Assembly: GCA_910574255.1 (NCBI GenBank)
Contig: CAJTAK010000011.1
Span: forward strand, 1 to 64,000
From: Clostridia bacterium
GTDB taxonomy: Bacteria; Bacillota; Clostridia; Lachnospirales; Lachnospiraceae
Reading direction: 5' to 3'
Length of the DNA: 64,000 bases
Of this stretch, positions 34,572 through 43,594 are shown piece after piece. Position 1 is the stretch's first letter. Each line of letters opens with the position of its first letter. Both the position numbers and the translations under genes were made by a program. The notes beneath the pieces are model-generated. The model had not been told where the DNA came from. It ran no database searches and saw only the letters and a program-made list of their open reading frames with translations.

Positions 34572-35216
34572 TCACCTTTCTCCACGAATCTCTTCTGCAA
34601 GTGTCACAGCCTCTTTTGTCATTTCACGGATTTTATCAAACTCTCCGGCCTCAATCAAATCGCCCTTTACCATCCAGCTTCCACCGCAGGCTATGATTTT
34701 GTCACAGCTTAAATAGTCCTTCAGATTCTTTAAGCTTACGCCGCCGGTAGGCATAAACCGCACCATGGTATAGGGGGCCGCCAACGCTTTGATGGCAGAG
34801 ACTCCGCCATACTGCTCTGCCGGGAAAAACTTAACTACCTTTAATCCCCGTTTTACCGCCTGCGCTACTTCGGAGGGCGTAACGCATCCCGGGAAAATCG
34901 GGATCTCCCTGGACAGACAATAATCTACAATCTCCGGGTCAAAACCAGGACTAACAATAAATTTTGCCCCTGCATTTACAGCCCGATCTACCTGCTCTAT
35001 GGTCAGTACTGTCCCTGCCCCCACCAGCATCTCGGGATACTTTTCCGCCATCTGACGAATGGATTCTTCTGCCGCTTCCGTGCGGAAAGTAACCTCCGCA
35101 CAGGGAAGTCCGCCCTCTATGAGAGCCTTTGCCAGCAGCAGGGCATCCTTGGCGTTATTTAATACAACTACCGGAACCACACCGAATTTTTGAAGCTGTT
35201 CCTGCATCTTTTCCAT
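34572..35216 (-). CDS. eda: KDPG/KHG aldolase
   Basis: The 214-residue class I aldolase has CAEVTFRTEAAEESI, VGAGTVLT, the Schiff-base Lys in VVKFFPAEQYGG, and PTGGVSLKNL. It splits 2-keto-3-deoxy-6-phosphogluconate into pyruvate and glyceraldehyde-3-phosphate. GGAGGAG precedes the ATG. In this operon it completes gluconate breakdown after the dehydratase and KDG kinase. The 218 bp between it and the dehydratase gene show no gene. Confidence 0.93.
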   Translation of the reverse strand: MEKMQEQLQKFGVVPVVVLNNAKDALLLAKALIEGGLPCAEVTFRTEAAEESIRQMAEKYPEMLVGAGTVLTIEQVDRAVNAGAKFIVSPGFDPEIVDYCLSREIPIFPGCVTPSEVAQAVKRGLKVVKFFPAEQYGGVSAIKALAAPYTMVRFMPTGGVSLKNLKDYLSCDKIIACGGSWMVKGDLIEAGEFDKIREMTKEAVTLAEEIRGER

Positions 35217-35434
35217 GTGAAATTCTCCTCCGTTTTATTTTATTGTTTCATTTATTTCTTTACTACATTAAGATCCCTTTTCTGTGTAGCAGAAAACTGA
35301 GTTCAGGGATGCCCCATGCGCCACTGCCAACTTTCATTTATGGTGATACACCAATGAGGTGCATGTGGGTTTACTTTGTAACCGTACCACATCCGCCGGA
35401 TACTTGCAACTATTTCCAGGCTTCGTATGCCATT

Positions 35435-37186
35435 TTATTTATCATATTCCAAATAGGCGCCTTTCATGGGACTGGCGGCCAATTCGCTGAACAAGCGCAG
35501 TACGCCCTTCTTATATTTGGATGCACGGGGCTTCCATTTCTTCTTTCTTTCCTCCAGAACGGCTGCCACCTCTTCCATAGTTTTTTTCTCACCGGCAATG
35601 CCAATGATATTCAACTTACGCTCCATCACGTCAATCTCAATCAAATCCCCCTCTTCTACCAGAGCGATGGGACCTCCGTCTACAGCCTCCGGGCTGCAGT
35701 GTCCAATTACCGGGCCGGTAGATGCCCCTGAGAAACGTCCGTCGGTGATCAGGGCAATGCTGCGTCCCAACTCCTTATCGCTGCTGATAGCCTCCGATGT
35801 ATAGAACATCTCCGGCATACCGCTTCCCTTGGGCCCCTCATAACGGATAAATACTGCGTCGCCTTTTTGTACCTGATGCTTCAGCACCGCATCCAGGCAT
35901 TCTTCCTCACTGTCAAATGGCCTTGCCCGAAGAACCGCCTTAAACATTTCCTTTGGACATGCCGTATGCTTGATAACCGCACCCTCCGGAGCCAGATTAC
36001 CTTTCAAGATTGCAATGCTTCCGTCTGTTCCAATAGCTTTATCGTAAGGACGGATAATATCCTCTCTGGTCACATTCACATTGTAACGGCTGTTGAAATC
36101 CCGGAGCCATTTTTCACAGCGCTCATAAAAGCCGTTTTCTTTCAGCTCCTTTAAGTTTTCCCCAAGGGTCTTTCCCGTTACCGTCATTACATCCAGATGC
36201 AGGTGATCCTTGATTTCTTCCATAATGGCCGGTACTCCGCCGGCATAATAGAATACCTCCGCCGGCCAGCGTCCGGCTGGGCGAACATCCAGAAGATAAC
36301 GGGCTCCTCTGTGAAGTCTGTCAAAGGTATCTCCCGTGATCTCGATTCCAAACTCATGGGCAATAGCAGGAATATGGAGCAGACAGTTGGTGCTTCCGGA
36401 GATAGCAGCATGAACCAGAATGGCATTTTCAAAGCTGTCCATTGTTACAATGTCGCCGGGGCGCATATTTGGCATAGCGGCAAGCTTCACTGCCTGCTCT
36501 CCGGCCTTATGGGCAAAATCCAGAAGATCCGGGCTGGCAGCCGGCATCAATGCACTTCCCGGAAGCGCAAGTCCCAATGCCTCTGCCATAATCTGCATAG
36601 TAGAAGCTGTTCCGATAAAGGAGCAGGCGCCGTAGCTTGGGCAGGCATTGCACTTTGCCCAGTCAAGCTTTTCCTGGTCAATCTCACCTCTCTGATATTT
36701 GGCGCTGTACATGCCCAGCTGTTCCAGGGTCAGCATCTCGGGCCCTGCATTCATGGTTCCTCCCGGTACGACTACGGCAGGAATGTTGACACGGGCCAGG
36801 CCCATTAGATTGGCAGGCATTCCCTTGTCGCAGCTTGCAAGATAAACGCCTGCGTCAAAGGGCGTTGCATTTGCATGAATCTCAATCATATTGGCAATCA
36901 TCTCACGGCTGGCCAGACTGTAATTGATTCCGTCTGTTCCCTGGCTCTCTCCGTCACAGATATCAGTGGCAAAGTATCTGGCCCCATAGCCCCCTGCCTC
37001 TTCGATTCCTTTTCTCACCTCTTCCACCAGAACATCCAGATGGCCGCTTCCCGGATGGCTGTCTCCAAAGGTGCTCTCAATCATAACCTGAATTTTTTCC
37101 AAATCTTCCGGCTTCCAGCCTGTTCCGATACGTAAGGGATCCAGCTCCGGAGCCAATTTCCGCATTTTCTGACTTACTAGTTCCAT
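35435..37186 (-). CDS. IlvD/Edd-family dehydratase, probably gluconate (sugar acid) dehydratase
   Basis: The 583-residue enzyme has the iron-sulfur cysteines of the family in ASCDKGMPANLMG and CNACPSYGACSFIGTASTMQ, plus TDGRFSGASTGPVIGHCSPEA near the active site. Sequence alone cannot separate dihydroxy-acid, phosphogluconate and aldonate dehydratases. The context can: a gluconate permease, KDG kinase and KDPG aldolase imply an unphosphorylated acid is dehydrated to KDG. It is slightly longer than typical IlvD. GGAGG precedes the ATG at 37186. Confidence 0.85.
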   Translation of the reverse strand: MELVSQKMRKLAPELDPLRIGTGWKPEDLEKIQVMIESTFGDSHPGSGHLDVLVEEVRKGIEEAGGYGARYFATDICDGESQGTDGINYSLASREMIANMIEIHANATPFDAGVYLASCDKGMPANLMGLARVNIPAVVVPGGTMNAGPEMLTLEQLGMYSAKYQRGEIDQEKLDWAKCNACPSYGACSFIGTASTMQIMAEALGLALPGSALMPAASPDLLDFAHKAGEQAVKLAAMPNMRPGDIVTMDSFENAILVHAAISGSTNCLLHIPAIAHEFGIEITGDTFDRLHRGARYLLDVRPAGRWPAEVFYYAGGVPAIMEEIKDHLHLDVMTVTGKTLGENLKELKENGFYERCEKWLRDFNSRYNVNVTREDIIRPYDKAIGTDGSIAILKGNLAPEGAVIKHTACPKEMFKAVLRARPFDSEEECLDAVLKHQVQKGDAVFIRYEGPKGSGMPEMFYTSEAISSDKELGRSIALITDGRFSGASTGPVIGHCSPEAVDGGPIALVEEGDLIEIDVMERKLNIIGIAGEKKTMEEVAAVLEERKKKWKPRASKYKKGVLRLFSELAASPMKGAYLEYDK

Positions 37187-37204
37187 AAGAAGCCCTCCAT
37201 TTAA

Positions 37205-37303
37205 AGTTCCGCAGCATCTTTCCGGTGCCCTCTGCTAAGAAAGAATTCCAGGCACACGTTCATGTGCCTGGAATTCTTTCTGGCACTCTACATGATGCTG
37301 CTG
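37205..37303 (-). repeat. Intercistronic hairpin repeat, copy 3
   Basis: Minus strand: ACAGCAGCATCATG ... GATGCTGCGGAACT outside. The long inner stem AGAAAGAATTCCAGGCACA pairs with TGTGCCTGGAATTCTTTCT. The 3' bulge is TAGCAGAGG. An extra GCGGAACT precedes it (37308-37318), abutting the gntP stop. It lies between gntP and the dehydratase gene. Confidence 0.9.
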
Positions 37304-37318
37304 TTTTAGTTCCGCAAT

Positions 37319-38674
37319 TTACACAAAGAATGAAATAATCAGTGCCACCACAAATCCGGTTCCGCCCACCAGGGTTTCCATAATGGTCCATGTCTTCAGG
37401 GTAGTCTTCTCATCCAGTCCTACCAGAGATTTCACCAGCCAGAATCCGGAATCATTAAAGTGGGAGCATACGGTAGAGCCGCCGGCCACCGCTGCTGTCA
37501 CACATGCCAGGTACATGGGAGAAAGTTCCGATATGCCGGGCATTGCCGCAATAATTCCCGCCGCCATTGTCATAGCCACCGTTGCGGAGCCTACACAGAT
37601 ACGAACCAGCGCAGCTACCAAAAATGCTACCAGCACAAGAGGAAGATTTGCGGATGCCACTGCGTTTCCGATGACCTCACCAAGTCCGGAATATTGGAGC
37701 ATGTAGCGGAGCACGCCGCCGCAGGCCGTTACAAGAAGAATCAGGCCTGTAGGCTCCAGCGATTTTGTCATTATTTTTTCCAGCTCCGGCAGAGTATAAC
37801 CGTGTTTTGTTCCAAGCAGGAACATAGCTGCCAGTGTTGCAATCAGAAGCGCCACAAAAGGCTGACCCAGGAAGCTCAACAGGGACTCGGCACTGCTTAA
37901 AGCCGGGATTACGCTTGCCAGAGACTTCAATACAATCAGCACCAGGGGAATCAAAATGATGCCTGCCACCGTACCAAAGCCGGGCAGCTTGGATTCGTCA
38001 AAGTCTTCCTGATTAGCCACATGCTCCGGAATTGCCACATCAAATTTTTTGCCGCAGATGGAGCCCCACACAGGACCAGCCACAATCATAGCAAAGATAC
38101 CGCAGAAAACACCTACCAGAATTACCCACCCAAGGTCTACCCCCAGCATAGTAGCTACCAGTACCGGACCAGGTGTGGGAGGAATAAACGCATGACCTAC
38201 GGCCAAACCTGCCAGAAGCGGAATCACATAAAACAAAGAAGAGCGTTTCGTTCTTTTTGCCAGTGAAAATGCCAGGGGAATCAGAATAATCAGTCCCGCA
38301 TCAAAGAATACCGGCATGGCAATAACAAGGCCGGTGATTCCCAAAGCCCAGGCTGCCTTTTGATCTCCGAACTTATTTACCATGGTGACAGCCAGGGTCT
38401 GGGCCCCGCCCGAAGCCTCCAGAATTGCGCCGAACATAGAGCCAAGTCCTACCAATAGTGCAATTCCTTTTAAGGTGTTGCCAATACCGTCATCCACCGC
38501 CGTAACAATATCCGTAAAGGGCATTCCGGCCACCAGGCCGATGACAACCGCACCAATCAGAATGGAAAGCATCGCATGAATCTTAAACTTAATAATCAGC
38601 AGCAAAAGCAGCGCCAGGCCTATAATTGCCGCTATGACAAGTCTGGTGGGATTAAGGGTTACCGTAGCGTCCAT
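37319..38674 (-). CDS. GntP-family gluconate permease
   Basis: The 451-residue transporter has 12-13 hydrophobic segments and GntP signatures such as HAFIPPTPGPVLVATMLG and the C-terminal AGGSTVCSHFNDSGFWLV. GntP proteins take up gluconate or related sugar acids with protons. It is the first gene of the sugar-acid operon, with AGGAGG before the ATG and the operator-flanked promoter about 200 bp upstream. The exact substrate (gluconate or another aldonate) is not resolved. Confidence 0.9.
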   Translation of the reverse strand: MDATVTLNPTRLVIAAIIGLALLLLLIIKFKIHAMLSILIGAVVIGLVAGMPFTDIVTAVDDGIGNTLKGIALLVGLGSMFGAILEASGGAQTLAVTMVNKFGDQKAAWALGITGLVIAMPVFFDAGLIILIPLAFSLAKRTKRSSLFYVIPLLAGLAVGHAFIPPTPGPVLVATMLGVDLGWVILVGVFCGIFAMIVAGPVWGSICGKKFDVAIPEHVANQEDFDESKLPGFGTVAGIILIPLVLIVLKSLASVIPALSSAESLLSFLGQPFVALLIATLAAMFLLGTKHGYTLPELEKIMTKSLEPTGLILLVTACGGVLRYMLQYSGLGEVIGNAVASANLPLVLVAFLVAALVRICVGSATVAMTMAAGIIAAMPGISELSPMYLACVTAAVAGGSTVCSHFNDSGFWLVKSLVGLDEKTTLKTWTIMETLVGGTGFVVALIISFFV

Positions 38675-38695
38675 AACAAATCCTCCTTTTTAAAT

Positions 38696-38817
38696 TGCTG
38701 CCGGGCAGCACGAAAGGGTAAAATCACTTCAGCGCACACCTATGAGAGAAACTTTCATTCGAAAGTGCACTCATGAAAGTTCCTCTCGTGCGCTTTCGCA
38801 GCTTTACCGTCCAGCAG
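38696..38817 (-). repeat. Hairpin repeat, divergent copy 4, in the gntP leader
   Basis: Minus strand: TGCTGGACGG ... CCCGGCAGCA outside. Inside, GCGCACGAGAGGAACTTTCAT pairs in order with ATGAAAGTTTCTCTC and GTGTGCGC, with an ATAG bulge on the 3' side. The ends differ from the family consensus (no CGGAACT), but the layout is the same. It lies in the untranslated leader between the promoter and gntP. Confidence 0.65.
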
Positions 38818-38847
38818 TAAATATTCTGTGAGTTACGTTTTCTTTTT

Positions 38848-38922
38848 AACATCTGACGTCATATGTTATATTGAAATTATTATATATTTTCTCTATTTTT
38901 TAGTCAATACATCTGATGTATT
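38848..38922 (-). promoter_or_regulatory. Promoter of the gntP operon flanked by two FadR/GntR-type operators
   Basis: On the minus strand TTGACT (38902-38907), a 17-bp spacer and TATAAT (38879-38884). A perfect palindrome AATACATCTGATGTATT (38906-38922) overlaps the -35 box. An 18-20-bp near-palindrome ACATCTGACGTCATATGT lies at 38849-38866, just past the start site. The shared ACATC half-sites suggest binding by the FadR-type regulator encoded next door. Confidence 0.8.
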
Positions 38923-38951
38923 TTCTTCCTTTTCTCCCTTTTGAACAAAAA

Positions 38952-38980
38952 AAGATGGATTCAAAGAGGAAATCCACCTT
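38952..38980 (-). terminator. Rho-independent terminator of the FadR-type regulator gene
   Basis: On the minus strand AAGGTGGATT pairs with AATCCATCTT (one mismatch) and is followed by a T-run. It lies about 100 bp past the regulator's stop codon. Confidence 0.75.
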
Positions 38981-39078
38981 ATTTTTGTTTATATTTACCA
39001 GTATTATATATTTTGTCAGCCATCTGCACTTTATCAAAATTCGCTTGCATTCCATAGTCTGTGCAGTCCGACCCTGAT

Positions 39079-39783
39079 TTATTCATCTTTTTCTTCCATC
39101 ATTTTCATCAACATCTGACGATTATAAGTCAAATGCATAATCATGGCGCATCTTGCACCTACCGGGTCTCCTCTCAGAATGGCATTTGTAATCTCACGGT
39201 GTGTCTCTATCGTTTCCTCCTTTAAACGCCGGTTGGTTAAATTCACGAAAGTGACAATCGCAGTCTGAATAATGGGCTGCAGCAATTCCACCACCCGGTT
39301 TTTGCTGCATTTTGCAATACAGGTATGAAACTCAATATCTTTTAAAGTATGGTTTTTTCCGGAAAGATACTGCTGCTCCGTCTCGTCACAGAGACGTTTT
39401 AATTCCTCTTTTTCCTCCGGCAGCGCATAATCACTGGCCAGGGCCGCAATCTCCGGCTCCAGCATCAGCCGCACTTCAAAAAGCTCCAGCGCCAGCTTAT
39501 ACTTATCCGTAAATCTTGCCAGCCCCAAAGGATCCTCTTCAAAAGTGCTTTTACTGATCACATAGGTTCCGGATCCTCTCCGGACCTCCAGAATGCCTTT
39601 TGTTACCAGGCTTTTTATGGTTTCACGAATGGTGCTTCTTCCCACACCGAATTTTTCCGCCAGTTCATATTCATTTGGAATCTTCTCTCCGATTTCCACA
39701 GGTTCGTGGAGAATATAATTCATCAACTCTTCCTCAACCTGAGAAGCCAGAAGTTTTTTATTCATCTTTTCAATCTGGTACAT
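39079..39783 (-). CDS. FadR-subfamily GntR transcriptional regulator
   Basis: The 234-residue regulator has an N-terminal winged helix (IPNEYELAEKFGVGRSTIRE, then TIKSLVTKGILEVRRGSGTY) and an all-helical FCD effector domain. The FCD domain carries the Asp/His metal-binding pattern (VRLMLEPEIAALA, IEFHTCIAKCS, ETHREITNAI). Such regulators of sugar-acid genes usually repress until the substrate binds. It lies directly upstream of the gntP operon, whose promoter carries two matching palindromes. Confidence 0.92.
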   Translation of the reverse strand: MYQIEKMNKKLLASQVEEELMNYILHEPVEIGEKIPNEYELAEKFGVGRSTIRETIKSLVTKGILEVRRGSGTYVISKSTFEEDPLGLARFTDKYKLALELFEVRLMLEPEIAALASDYALPEEKEELKRLCDETEQQYLSGKNHTLKDIEFHTCIAKCSKNRVVELLQPIIQTAIVTFVNLTNRRLKEETIETHREITNAILRGDPVGARCAMIMHLTYNRQMLMKMMEEKDE

Positions 39784-39959
39784 AAATCTATCCCTTTCGC
39801 CGCTGTCTCCTTATTCCTGCTCAGACGCAATACCATTACCTTAAGCTCTAAAATCCGGCTCTAAAGTCTTCCTAAACTTAACAAAATCTCATGATGCCGG
39901 GCGTAAACGGCAATCCGCCATGTTTTAGTATACCCCCTTATCAAAAGAATTTCCAGCCT

Positions 39960-42900
39960 TTACCGTTTTACACATTTTCCAAGGCAAAAAGAATAGATTA
40001 CTTTCTCTTTCACCCTCTTTCCGGTCAGCTTCTGCAAAGCAATCTCATAATAATCCAGCTGCCGCCCGTATTTCTCCAGCAGTTCTTCTCCCTGCTGCAC
40101 ATAATCCGTCTTATAATCCACTACCACAATGGCGTCATCCTCATAGAAATAGGCATCAATAATTCCCTGCACCAGCACCGGTTCCCTGCTGGTGTAACCT
40201 AAGTCCAGCTCACAGGCCGGAAGCTGAATCACAAAGGGCTGTTCCGTGCGAAGCTGTCCGCACCCCTTTGCCGCCATCATGCGCTTCGCCAGGTCCGTCT
40301 TTCCAAAGGCATAAATATCATAAGGCCGAACCACATCCGCCTGCTCTTTCGTAAGCTTTCCATCCTCAACCAGCTTTCCGATGGCCTCCCGTACCCGGTC
40401 AGAGTGATAGAGACCCGACAGATCCAGACACTCCAATACCCGGTGGTAGGCCGTACCACGGGCTGCTCCGCTGACCGGCTCCTCCTCCTGCATAAACCGG
40501 GGGATATAAGGAACAATCTCCTCCTGGGGATACAAAAGGGTGTCCACGTCCTCATCCTCCGTCTGCCCCGCTTTTTTAAGCTCGGAGACACTCACCTTTA
40601 CTCTCAGGGAGGTTTCCTCCTCATAGGGATATCCCTCTCCAAACTGTTCCTCCAGTTCCCTTGCAAATGCTTCGTCTCTGCCCGGAAGCTCTTCCGGACG
40701 GCCAAGCCGTTCCCTCAGCTCCTCCATTGAGATCTGTTCTCCGATAGTCTCCTCCAGCAAAAGCTCCGGCTGTACCTGGGACAAAGCAAAGCTGGTGCCT
40801 GCGGCTGCCGGCAAAATCCAGTCCAGGTAGGTTCCTGCCGAAGAAAGCCTGGAAAACGGCAGCTGAGCGTTCCCTTGTGTCCCCTGGTTTTGCTCCAGCT
40901 TCTCATTCAGCTTCTTTGCGCTCCCCAGAAGAATCAATTTTTCCTTTGCCCTGGTAAATGCCACATAGAGCACCCGAAGCTCTTCTCCCAACATTTCCAG
41001 ATCCAGCGCCCTTTGCAAAACTTTCTTAGGCAGCAGGGGAATTTTCACCCGTTCCCTGGTATCCACATAATCTACTCCAAGCCCCAGATCCGGATGAATC
41101 ACCACCCGGCTTCTGGTATCCTGCCTGTTAAAGCTTTTGCCAAGACCGCCCACAATGACAATGGGAAATTCCAATCCCTTGCTCTTATGAATGGTCATAA
41201 TGCGCACCGCATCCTCATTTTCTCCGGTAATTCCGGCTTCGCCAAAATCCTCCTGATAGCTTTGAAGCTGCTCCATATAATGTACAAAATGAAACAGTCC
41301 CCGATAGCTGGTCTTCTCAAAGGCAATGGCACGCTCTATCAGCATCCGCACATTGGCCTCACGCTGTTCCCCTCCCGGCTGCGCCGCCAGATAATCGCCG
41401 TAGCCTGTATCTTCCAGTACAAACCAGAGAAACTCATGGATGGGAAGATACTCCGCCTTGCTTCGATAGCGGTTAAGCCGTTTATAAAATGCTTGCAGCC
41501 GTTGTCCCAATTCCTCTTTGCCATATTCCCCCTGCCAGAAGCTTATACACGCCTCATGGAACGGCCTGTCAGGATACCGGCTTTTCACAAGAGCCAGCTC
41601 CACATCCGTAAAGCCCCCGATCATAGACTTCAATACTGCCGCAAGAGGAATATCCTGTCTTGGATTGTCCACCACCCGAAGCAGATTCAAAAGGGTCTTT
41701 ATCTCAATGGTAGTAAAATATCCGGTCCGTGACTCCGTATGAGCCGGAATTCCTGCCTCCGTCAGCACCCGGGCATACACATCCCCCCATTCGGTCAGGC
41801 TGCGGAGCAGGATCACAATATCCCCATAAGACGCAGGCCGAAAGCTCTCTTTTCCCGCATCCCATACCTGCTGGCAGGCAAGAAGCTCCTTAATGCGCCG
41901 GGCCGCCCCATAGGCTTCTATTTCCCTCACAGTCAAATCCCTCTCCTCATCGGAAAGCTCCGGTGCATCTCCATCCAATAGCAAAAGCTCCGGTCCGTTC
42001 ATCACCTGCTCCGGCTCCGGCATGGAAGCCCCCGGATAGAGGGCTGCCGCCTTATCATAGAGAATCCCTCCTACACCAGGCGTCATCAGGCTATAAAAAA
42101 TCTCATTGACTCCCTGAAGCACCTCTTCCCGGCTTCGGAAGTTTTTATGAAGATCGATTCGTATAGCCGTTCCCTCGTCCGTCTGGGGATAGGAGCGGTA
42201 TTTCTCCATAAACAGTTCCGGCCGTGCCAGTCGAAACCGGTAGATGCTCTGCTTTACATCTCCCACCATGAACACATTTTGGCTGCCAGCTTCTCTTCGG
42301 CTTACACTGTTTAGAATAATCTCCTGCATCAGGTTGCTGTCCTGATATTCATCAATCATAATCTGTACATAGCGCTCGGAAAGCTCTCTGGCCGCATCTG
42401 TAACCGTTACCGTAAAGCGTCCGGCTTCCTCCCGCACATCAGCCACCAGAATTTCCAGCGCCAAATGCTCCAGATCGGAAAAATCCGCCAGATTCTTGTT
42501 TCGCTTCTTCTCCTGGTACCGCTCTATAAATTCCTTTACAAGAGAAATCAGAACCTCCGTAGGGGAAGCTGCCATTTGCAGAAGCTCCCATACCTCATCC
42601 AAAGAGCAGGAAAAATAGGCTTCTCTCAAAGTCTTTAAACTCTTTTTCATCCGGTCCCGAAGATCCTTAATCCGGGCTTTCTTCCCCTCATCTACATTTT
42701 CATCCCGTTTAGCGGAAAGTCTGGCAAATGCCAAGTTTTCCAAAATCTCCTGATATTCCTCATAGGTATGACAGCCGCAGAGTTCTTCCACCTGTTCCAA
42801 ATCTTTTAAAAGAGCCTCCTGGTACATATAAGGACCATCTGTCTCTTTGCAGAGTTCAAGTCCCCCCTTTAGCTCTTCCCTCCAACCTGCCAAAAGTTTT

Positions 42901-43571
42901 CCTGCATATTCCAGCAGAAATTCCATCCATTTGCTTTGACCCAAATCCTCCCTGCACGCCGCCTGATAGGTATCCATACAGCTTTCCAGCCATTTTGAGG
43001 GATACGGGTAGCTCATGGAAAACTCGTAGAGCTGCAGGAGCAGATCTTCAATGACAGCATCACTTTTTCCCACTGCATAGGTTTCTACAAAATTCACAAA
43101 TTCCGGGCTGTCCTGTGCATAACGCTCTTCCAGAAGTTCCTTTAATACCTCTCCCTTTAGAAGCTTCAGCTCTCCTTCCTCACCGATTCGGAAAGAGGGA
43201 TCCAAATCCAGCTGATGAAAATAATTCCGAATCACATACTGGCAAAAGCTATGGATGGTAGTAATCTGGGCATTGTGAATTAAGGTCTGCTGCTTCTGCA
43301 GATGCACGCTTTCCGGCTCTGCCTCCAACTGTTTTGTAAGGGCAAGGCCGATCCGCTCCCGCATTTCTGCCGCCGCCGCATTGGTGAAAGTTACTACCAG
43401 AAGCTGATCCACATCTATGGGCGCATCCCCCTCACCTTTTGCGCAGACCAAAGATAAAATCCGCTCCACCAGCACCGCCGTCTTGCCGGACCCGGCTGCT
43501 GCCGACACCAGCACATCCTTATTCCGCACATCAATGACTTTTTGCTGTTCCTCTGTCCACTTGACGCTCAT
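39960..43571 (-). CDS. addA: AddA subunit of the AddAB helicase-nuclease
   Basis: The 1203-residue protein has superfamily 1 helicase motifs (SAAAGSGKTAVLVERI, MIDEYQDSNLMQEII, GDVKQSIYRFRLARPELF, IMTIHKSKGLEFPIVIVGG) and a C-terminal RecB-type nuclease domain with the catalytic VVDYKTDYV. AddAB resects double-strand breaks and loads RecA. GGAG 9 nt upstream favours the ATG at 43571, 23 bp after the addB stop; an in-frame ATG at 43586 is less well placed. Length matches the family. Confidence 0.95.
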   Translation of the reverse strand: MSVKWTEEQQKVIDVRNKDVLVSAAAGSGKTAVLVERILSLVCAKGEGDAPIDVDQLLVVTFTNAAAAEMRERIGLALTKQLEAEPESVHLQKQQTLIHNAQITTIHSFCQYVIRNYFHQLDLDPSFRIGEEGELKLLKGEVLKELLEERYAQDSPEFVNFVETYAVGKSDAVIEDLLLQLYEFSMSYPYPSKWLESCMDTYQAACREDLGQSKWMEFLLEYAGKLLAGWREELKGGLELCKETDGPYMYQEALLKDLEQVEELCGCHTYEEYQEILENLAFARLSAKRDENVDEGKKARIKDLRDRMKKSLKTLREAYFSCSLDEVWELLQMAASPTEVLISLVKEFIERYQEKKRNKNLADFSDLEHLALEILVADVREEAGRFTVTVTDAARELSERYVQIMIDEYQDSNLMQEIILNSVSRREAGSQNVFMVGDVKQSIYRFRLARPELFMEKYRSYPQTDEGTAIRIDLHKNFRSREEVLQGVNEIFYSLMTPGVGGILYDKAAALYPGASMPEPEQVMNGPELLLLDGDAPELSDEERDLTVREIEAYGAARRIKELLACQQVWDAGKESFRPASYGDIVILLRSLTEWGDVYARVLTEAGIPAHTESRTGYFTTIEIKTLLNLLRVVDNPRQDIPLAAVLKSMIGGFTDVELALVKSRYPDRPFHEACISFWQGEYGKEELGQRLQAFYKRLNRYRSKAEYLPIHEFLWFVLEDTGYGDYLAAQPGGEQREANVRMLIERAIAFEKTSYRGLFHFVHYMEQLQSYQEDFGEAGITGENEDAVRIMTIHKSKGLEFPIVIVGGLGKSFNRQDTRSRVVIHPDLGLGVDYVDTRERVKIPLLPKKVLQRALDLEMLGEELRVLYVAFTRAKEKLILLGSAKKLNEKLEQNQGTQGNAQLPFSRLSSAGTYLDWILPAAAGTSFALSQVQPELLLEETIGEQISMEELRERLGRPEELPGRDEAFARELEEQFGEGYPYEEETSLRVKVSVSELKKAGQTEDEDVDTLLYPQEEIVPYIPRFMQEEEPVSGAARGTAYHRVLECLDLSGLYHSDRVREAIGKLVEDGKLTKEQADVVRPYDIYAFGKTDLAKRMMAAKGCGQLRTEQPFVIQLPACELDLGYTSREPVLVQGIIDAYFYEDDAIVVVDYKTDYVQQGEELLEKYGRQLDYYEIALQKLTGKRVKEKVIYSFCLGKCVKR

Positions 43572-43594
43572 TTTTACGTTCTCCATTCCAGTCT

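Noticed and set aside
35217..35434. Further copy of the hairpin family between eda and the dehydratase gene
   Set aside because: CACATG-like and GGTACGG-like pieces occur, but no matching arms or CGGAACT end could be aligned.
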